NCBI GenBank assembly: GCA_027328265.1
Contig: DAHVVD010000020.1
Span: 1 to 15,135, forward strand
Direction: 5' to 3'
DNA: 15,135 nt
Origin: Microcaldota archaeon
GTDB lineage: Archaea; Micrarchaeota; Micrarchaeia; Micrarchaeales; CABMGC01
The translations under genes and the position numbers were made by a program. Below, in pieces: positions 14,518-15,135 of this stretch; within the stretch, counting starts at the first letter, position 1; each line of letters opens with the position of its first letter. The notes below the pieces were generated by a model, which worked only from the letters and a program-made list of their open reading frames with translations, was not told the DNA's origin and did no database searches.

Positions 14518-15135
14518 CTGCCATCACTAAATCAAGTGTACCTAGTATCGAGAAGAGATCAGCGAATCTTGTGCCTTCTGCGATGTGATTCAACGCAGCC
14601 AAATTTATGAATGTAGGTGCGCGTATTGAGAGACGGTACGGCCTCTGCGGATCTGCGACCATGTACATCAGCTCCTCGCCCCTAGGATTCTCCCTGCTCA
14701 CGCTGACTATCCTGCTCTTTGCATTCGGCGAGATAAGCCTGATTGGCATTCCCACTGCACTGCCTTCTGGCATGCTCTTGAAAGCGGCGCGGATCAGCCT
14801 TATGCTCTCTCTCATTTCCATTATCCTCACCCTGTACCTTGCGAAATTGTCCCCTCCAGGAAGATATTGAGGGTTGAAGTTAAGTTTCTCGTAGACATAG
14901 TAAGGATTGTTCTTTCTGACGTCATATGGCACTCCCGATGCCCTCAGCACATGGCCTGTTACGCCAAAGGCCTTAGCGTCCTCCTTGCTGAGTACACCAA
15001 TGCCTTTCATCCTCTGCCTGAAGACAGGGTTGCGCTCTATGAATCTCTCGTATTCAGTTATACGCTTTTCAAGGTAATCAATGAAATCGAGAGTCTTCTC
15101 ATCGAAGCCTTCGGGAAGGTCGCGCACTAGGCCGC
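14504..15135 (-). CDS. nuoD: Complex I subunit D, C-terminal half (5' end outside window)
   Basis: This is the 49-kDa-type subunit that lines the quinone pocket. About 210 residues are visible, and the frame runs through the right edge: GLVRDLPEGF at the edge corresponds to the conserved GGVRxDLPxGF, so a GTG at 15127 is internal. C-terminal landmarks are MRESIRLI, RGEELMYMVAD, RPYRLSIRAPTFINLAAL and the final LDLVMADVDR, equivalent to the usual DxVMGExDR. GE is replaced by AD near the end. Earlier subunits (A, B, C) would lie upstream on this strand outside the window. The absence of nuoE, F and G between D and H suggests a complex using ferredoxin or another donor rather than NADH, but they could be elsewhere. 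Confidence 0.94.
   Translation of the reverse strand, partial: GLVRDLPEGFDEKTLDFIDYLEKRITEYERFIERNPVFRQRMKGIGVLSKEDAKAFGVTGHVLRASGVPYDVRKNNPYYVYEKLNFNPQYLPGGDNFARYRVRIMEMRESIRLIRAAFKSMPEGSAVGMPIRLISPNAKSRIVSVSRENPRGEELMYMVADPQRPYRLSIRAPTFINLAALNHIAEGTRFADLFSILGTLDLVMADVDR

Overview
The window reads as a chromosomal segment of an archaeon, most likely one of the small-genome DPANN lineages; I lean towards a Micrarchaeota/ARMAN-like acidophile. The archaeal case rests on TATA boxes placed 25-33 bp before transcript or gene starts, several leaderless-looking genes, an RPA-like two-OB-fold ssDNA-binding protein, and heavy ATA and AGG/AGA codon use. The lineage is inference, since no rRNA or marker gene is visible.

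Layout. (1) 1-494: right part of an IS200/IS605-type element, with the C-terminal half of TnpB (catalytic Glu, zinc ribbon and last catalytic Asp present) and a hairpin-rich right end that probably encodes the TnpB guide RNA. (2) 513-5230: one tight plus-strand operon, gatC-gatA-gatB-aspS. It encodes the tRNA-dependent amidotransferase and a bacterial-type, GAD-domain aspartyl-tRNA synthetase carrying the His typical of non-discriminating enzymes, so together they look like an indirect Asn-tRNA(Asn) pathway. (3) 5262-6810: a promoter, a structured leader of about 95 nt that ends at a perfect Shine-Dalgarno, and two tandem paralogous beta-carbonic-anhydrase-like zinc proteins that share an additional C-terminal module. 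(4) 6813-6940: a convergent intergenic region that appears to encode an undescribed small RNA on the minus strand, with its own TATA box, a three-way-junction fold, a GNRA tetraloop and a T-rich 3' end. (5) 6962-7720 (minus): the RPA-like protein, divergent from nuoM through a symmetric promoter. (6) 7792-15135: complex I membrane-arm and connecting subunits. nuoM is alone on the plus strand. nuoD(partial)-H-I-J-K-L-N form one overlapping minus-strand operon that converges on nuoM with 3 bp between the stop codons.

The complex I genes supply the quinone-site subunits (D, H), the two-[4Fe-4S] relay (I) and the complete proton-pumping membrane set (J, K, L, M, N). Two antiporter-like subunits lack residues considered central to pumping: NuoN has Asp in place of the TM7 lysine, and NuoL has Asn-Leu in place of the TM12 Lys-Asp pair. 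nuoK makes sense only if translated from a CTG codon.

No gene-free stretch exceeds 300 bases. The longest gaps (451-543, 5231-5387, 6811-6961, 7721-7791) are each described below.
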